Shown here: positions 61,241 through 64,000 of the stretch, piece after piece
How positions within the stretch are numbered: the first letter of the stretch is position 1
Layout: every line of letters starts with the position of its first letter
DNA from: Streptomyces qaidamensis
GTDB lineage: Bacteria > Actinomycetota > Actinomycetes > Streptomycetales > Streptomycetaceae
Direction: 5' to 3'
DNA length: 64,000 nucleotides
NCBI RefSeq assembly: GCF_001611795.1
Contig: NZ_CP015098.1
Location: 1,984,001-2,048,000 of the forward strand
Notes under the pieces: generated by a model
Database searches by the model: none
What the model was told of the DNA's origin: nothing
Seen by the model: the letters and a program-made list of their open reading frames with translations, nothing else
Program-made: the position numbers and the translations under genes

Positions 61241-63280
61241 TCAATCTTCAGGTGATGCGATACGGATTTCGCAGGCGTCAGGCTCGTTTTGAAGGTTTGA
61301 GTCACCGAGAATCCCCTCGGCGGCGCCCCGGTGCAGCCCGGCCGACGCGGGATCACCCAGGTGTTCGAGGGTGTCGGCGACCCGCAGATGCAGGGCGGCC
61401 TGCAGTCGCGGATCTTCGGCGCGCCGCGCCCACTCCACCGCCTCCCGGCAGGTGCGCAGCGACTCCTCGGGCCGGCCCGCGTACTCCTGCACCCGCGCCA
61501 GCTCGCTCAAGGCGCGTGCCTGAGCGGCCACATCGCCGTTCTTGCGGTGCCCGGCGACCGCCGCGCGCCAGTTCCGCAGGGCCTCGCCGTAGCGGCCCGC
61601 GAAGGTGTGGGCGGCGGCGATCCGCCCGTAGAGCCGGGCGGCCTCGGCGCGCTCGCCCCGGGCGAGCCGCTCGACCAGCGCGCGGCCGAACCAGTCGGCG
61701 GCCCGGTCGTAGTCGCCGAGCTCCAGGTGCGCGCCGCCTACGGATTCCATCGCGCGGCCGGTCGCGTACGGGTCGTTCACCTCGCGCCCGGCGTCCAGCG
61801 CGGCCCGGTAGCGCGTCAGGGCGTCGGCCGTACGGCCGGTGCGGGCGTCGAGGTCACCGAGGTTGAGCAGGGCCGCGGCACGCTCGCGGGGCAGGTTGCG
61901 GCGCTCTGCGATGCCGAGGACGAGGCTGTGGATGTCGTAGAGGTCGGCAGCGGCGGCCCGGGTGCCGATGTGCGCCGCCATCGCCCGGACCAGCTGGGAC
62001 ATCAGCCGTCGGGCCAGGGTGTCCAGCTCCCCGTCGGCGACCGCGAGCCGGACCGAGGCCAGCAGCGCGGGCCGGGTCAGTCGCAGCCAGTCGGCGGCCG
62101 CCCGCGGGGTGGGGAAGCGCAGGGCGCGCGGCATGTCGAGGAGTTTCTGGCGCGCCTGGGGGCTGTCGGTCTCGGTGATCGCCCGGCAGGCCTGGAGCAG
62201 CCGTACGGTCCGCTCCAGCATGCGGGCCCGGGCCAGCTGGAGCTCGGCCGGGCGTTCGAGGTGCTCGGCGAGGACCCGCAGCTGGGGGTGCAGGCAGCCG
62301 GGCACCGCGTACTGCGGCAGCGGTGCGTCCACCGCGTGCAGGAAGCCCAGGGCGACGAAGTCGTCGAGGGTGGTGCGGGCGCTGTCGACCGAGCAGCCGA
62401 CGAGTGCGGAGGCGGTCTGCGGGTCGACCAGTCCGGCCGGGGCGAGGGCGAGCAGGCGCAGCATCCGGGCGGCGCCGGCGGGCAGGGCGGCGTAGGCGAG
62501 CCGGAAGACCCGGGTGAGGGCGGTGCCCTCAGTGTCCTCGGCGCGCAGCTGCTTGGCCAGGTCGGAGACGGCGGCGTTGGGGCGGGCCGCGAGCCAGCCT
62601 CCCGCCAGCATCAGCGCGGCGGGCTGCCCCTGGCACTCCTCGGCGAGGCCCTCGGCGGCCCGGGGGTCGACGGTGATGCGGACCGAGCCGGTGTGCCGGG
62701 TCAGCAGTTCCACCCCGGACTTGGCGTCCAGGCCGCCCAGGGTGCAGGGGCGGACGTCGGAGATGCCGGTCAGCGGGCCTTCGGAGACCGCGACGACGAG
62801 GCAGTCCGGGGTGTCGGGCAGCAGGGCGTCGACCTGCTCGGCGTCGGCCGCGTCGTCCAGCAGGAGCAGGGCGCGGCGCTCGGCCAGGGCGGTGCGCAGG
62901 GCATCGGTGAGGTCGTCCTCGCAGGCCCCGGCCGGCGCCGGCGCGTCCAGGGCGGCGAGGAGGTCGCGGGCGGCACGCCCGACGGGGACCGGGGTGCCGC
63001 CCGGCTCGGTCAGGCTCGCCCGCAGCACCCCGTCGGGGTAACGGTCCGCAACCTGCCGTACGAGTTCCTCTGCGAGTGCCGTGCGGCCCGAACCGGGCCG
63101 GCCGGCGATGAGCAGCACGCGCGCGCGGGGTGCTTTGCGGCCGGCCAGGGTGTCCAGCCCGGCGCGCTCGATGTCGGCGCGCAGTTCCTTCAACTCCCGT
63201 GTGCGGCCCAGGAAGTCGATCTCCCCGGCAGCGCGCCCGGCCGACCGCACGTCGCCTGTCTCCACGACCTGATCCGCCAC
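61241..63280 (-). CDS. P-loop ATPase with C-terminal TPR repeats (NB-ARC/STAND-like)
   Basis: 679 residues from GTG at 63280 with GGGAG upstream (two further start codons lie within 27 nt). N-terminal P-loop G-R-P-G-S-G-R-T (60-67) with Arg66 in place of Lys, Walker B R-A-L-L-L-L-D-D near 142-149, then an NB-ARC-like helical lid and winged-helix region (about 250-330), and at least five TPR units from about 450 to 660. This is the AfsR/SARP-less STAND layout; no DNA-binding domain is visible. Signal and output are unknown. Confidence 0.85.
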   Translation of the reverse strand: MADQVVETGDVRSAGRAAGEIDFLGRTRELKELRADIERAGLDTLAGRKAPRARVLLIAGRPGSGRTALAEELVRQVADRYPDGVLRASLTEPGGTPVPVGRAARDLLAALDAPAPAGACEDDLTDALRTALAERRALLLLDDAADAEQVDALLPDTPDCLVVAVSEGPLTGISDVRPCTLGGLDAKSGVELLTRHTGSVRITVDPRAAEGLAEECQGQPAALMLAGGWLAARPNAAVSDLAKQLRAEDTEGTALTRVFRLAYAALPAGAARMLRLLALAPAGLVDPQTASALVGCSVDSARTTLDDFVALGFLHAVDAPLPQYAVPGCLHPQLRVLAEHLERPAELQLARARMLERTVRLLQACRAITETDSPQARQKLLDMPRALRFPTPRAAADWLRLTRPALLASVRLAVADGELDTLARRLMSQLVRAMAAHIGTRAAAADLYDIHSLVLGIAERRNLPRERAAALLNLGDLDARTGRTADALTRYRAALDAGREVNDPYATGRAMESVGGAHLELGDYDRAADWFGRALVERLARGERAEAARLYGRIAAAHTFAGRYGEALRNWRAAVAGHRKNGDVAAQARALSELARVQEYAGRPEESLRTCREAVEWARRAEDPRLQAALHLRVADTLEHLGDPASAGLHRGAAEGILGDSNLQNEPDACEIRIASPED

Positions 63281-63445
63281 GGGCCACACTCCCGTCCCAC
63301 CGCACACGCGAGCCCGCCGGGACTCCGGTTCGGGCGTGCCACAGAGCCTAGTTCACGCTCTGCAACGTCCCCGGAGGAGCACGGCGGGCACGGCGGACAC
63401 ATCCCCTGATCGGATCAACAGATCGTAGGACGACAGCGTCGGTGG

Positions 63446-63505
63446 AGCGCCCTCAAGGGCGCGGGGAACTGCGCGACAAGCCACGACGCAGCCGCACCCG
63501 ACCGA
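63446..63505. repeat. Streptomyces dispersed repeat (GGGCGCGGGGAACTGCGCGA type)
   Basis: The stretch CCTCAAGGGCGCGGGGAACT and GCGCGACAAGCCACGACGCA is the very common Streptomyces intergenic element in slightly changed form. It starts with a small GCCCT/AGGGC hairpin. It fills most of the gap between the TPR ATPase gene and the NUDIX gene, where no gene is seen. Confidence 0.6.
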
Positions 63506-63533
63506 CGACACACGCGGCTCCCCTCGCGGAGCG

Positions 63534-64000
63534 CTACACCTCGAACGGACGCGCCGGCCACGGCGCCAGGGCCGGGCGCAGGGCGTCCAGGCCGTCCCCG
63601 CCCCGGGCGGCGACCAGCGAGAGGACGCCCACGACGAGGCAGTTGTTGTGGAGATCGCCGGCCAGCACGCCCCGCACGAGCTCCTCGACCGGCACGCGGT
63701 CCAGGAGCATGTCGGCCTCTTCCTCCTCGACGGCGAAGCGCTCCCCCTCGGCCTCGGACAGGTCACGCGCCAGGAAGATCCGGACGGCCTCGTCGCAGCC
63801 GCCGGGCGTGGTGTAGACGTCGGTCAGCACCCGCCAGTCCTCGGCCTTGACGTGCGCCTCCTCGTACAGCTCGCGCTGCGCGGCGTGCAGCGGGTTCTCG
63901 CCGGGGACGTCGAGCAGTCCGGCCGGGATCTCCCACAGCTTGTGGCGCACGGGGTGGCGGTACTGGCGCAGCACCAGCACACGGTCGTCCGCGTCGAGGG
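63534..64000 (-). CDS. NUDIX hydrolase, ADP-ribose pyrophosphatase type (5' end outside)
   Basis: 155 codons are visible; the frame stays open to the window edge (L-D-A-D-D-R-V-L-V-L-R-Q-Y-R-H-P), so the start is beyond 64000. The Nudix box is intact: G-L-L-D-V-P-G-E-N-P, then R-E-L-Y-E-E-A-H. The W-E-I-P-A-G-L-L context is the NudF/ADP-ribose pyrophosphatase type, which recycles ADP-ribose to AMP and ribose 5-phosphate. In the S. coelicolor order I recall, pyrG follows upstream. Confidence 0.9.
   Translation of the reverse strand, partial: LDADDRVLVLRQYRHPVRHKLWEIPAGLLDVPGENPLHAAQRELYEEAHVKAEDWRVLTDVYTTPGGCDEAVRIFLARDLSEAEGERFAVEEEEADMLLDRVPVEELVRGVLAGDLHNNCLVVGVLSLVAARGGDGLDALRPALAPWPARPFEV

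Overview
The window is about 72% GC throughout. It has dense short-spaced genes, many GTG and TTG starts, GGAGG-type ribosome binding sites and long perfect inverted repeats at gene ends. These features, and the gene families present (streptogrisin-type proteases, SepF-like protein, a chromosomal ParA/ScpAB block, LAXTG-anchored LPMO, DUF5685, DUF5925), mark it as chromosomal DNA of a Streptomyces species. Gene order resembles, from memory only, the S. coelicolor stretch between its secreted GDSL lipase and the ald/NUDIX genes upstream of pyrG. I see no rRNA, tRNA, CRISPR array, transposase or prophage gene; this is core-chromosome territory with some variable inserts.

Layout: 1-6.6 kb carries a cut TPR protein, a NicO-type Ni/Co transporter with a histidine loop, a receptor-type Ser/Thr kinase, and divergent secreted GDSL esterase and subtilase. 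7.1-9.7 kb is a three-gene operon of two GT2 glycosyltransferases and a polysaccharide deacetylase. 9.8-15.5 kb holds small housekeeping or unknown genes (DUF5925 AAA ATPase, DUF72, YtrA-type GntR, GNATs, DUF402, methyltransferase, a 44-residue ORF). 15.7-18.7 kb carries a cell-wall-anchored LPMO, a secreted lipase and a divergent MarR/cupin pair. 18.7-24.4 kb carries dnaE2 with a degenerate Y-family polymerase behind it and a divergent membrane protein. 24.7-27.0 kb has two streptogrisin-type proteases. 27.2-35.5 kb has DUF5685, SepF-like, acyl-CoA dehydrogenase, MFS, PIG-V-like, PAP2 and I78 genes. 35.9-44.7 kb has an orphan cytochrome oxidase subunit I, a WYL regulator and a complete branched-chain-amino-acid-type ABC system, with two permeases and one ATPase fused into one chain. 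44.8-47.2 kb has an Rpf-like cell-wall hydrolase and two unknowns.

From 47.3 kb to the end the minus strand carries mainly conserved genes: der-plsC-cmk, tyrA-aroH, a Nudix/NrtR-like regulator with an ADP-ribosylglycohydrolase, and rluB-scpB-scpA-RHH-like-parA, followed by ald, a TPR/P-loop ATPase and a NUDIX hydrolase cut by the window edge. The overlapping stops and starts (ATGA, GTGA, TGATG) in dnaE2/polY, der-plsC-cmk, tyrA/aroH, nudix/ADP-ribosylglycohydrolase and scpA/scpB/rluB point to translational coupling within these operons.

The most interesting points are: (1) the dnaE2 partner is a shrunken Y-family protein lacking two of three catalytic carboxylates but keeping a clamp-binding-like motif, with a LexA-like box upstream of dnaE2, so it looks like an ImuB-type accessory protein; (2) the methyltransferase gene has tandem TGTCAGTG elements like RecA-independent (PafBC-type) damage promoters; (3) the triple-fusion ABC transporter with a proline-repeat linker; (4) a 285-residue repetitive N-terminal extension on ScpA; (5) a 20-bp perfect inverted repeat before the orphan ctaD; (6) several clean palindromic operators.
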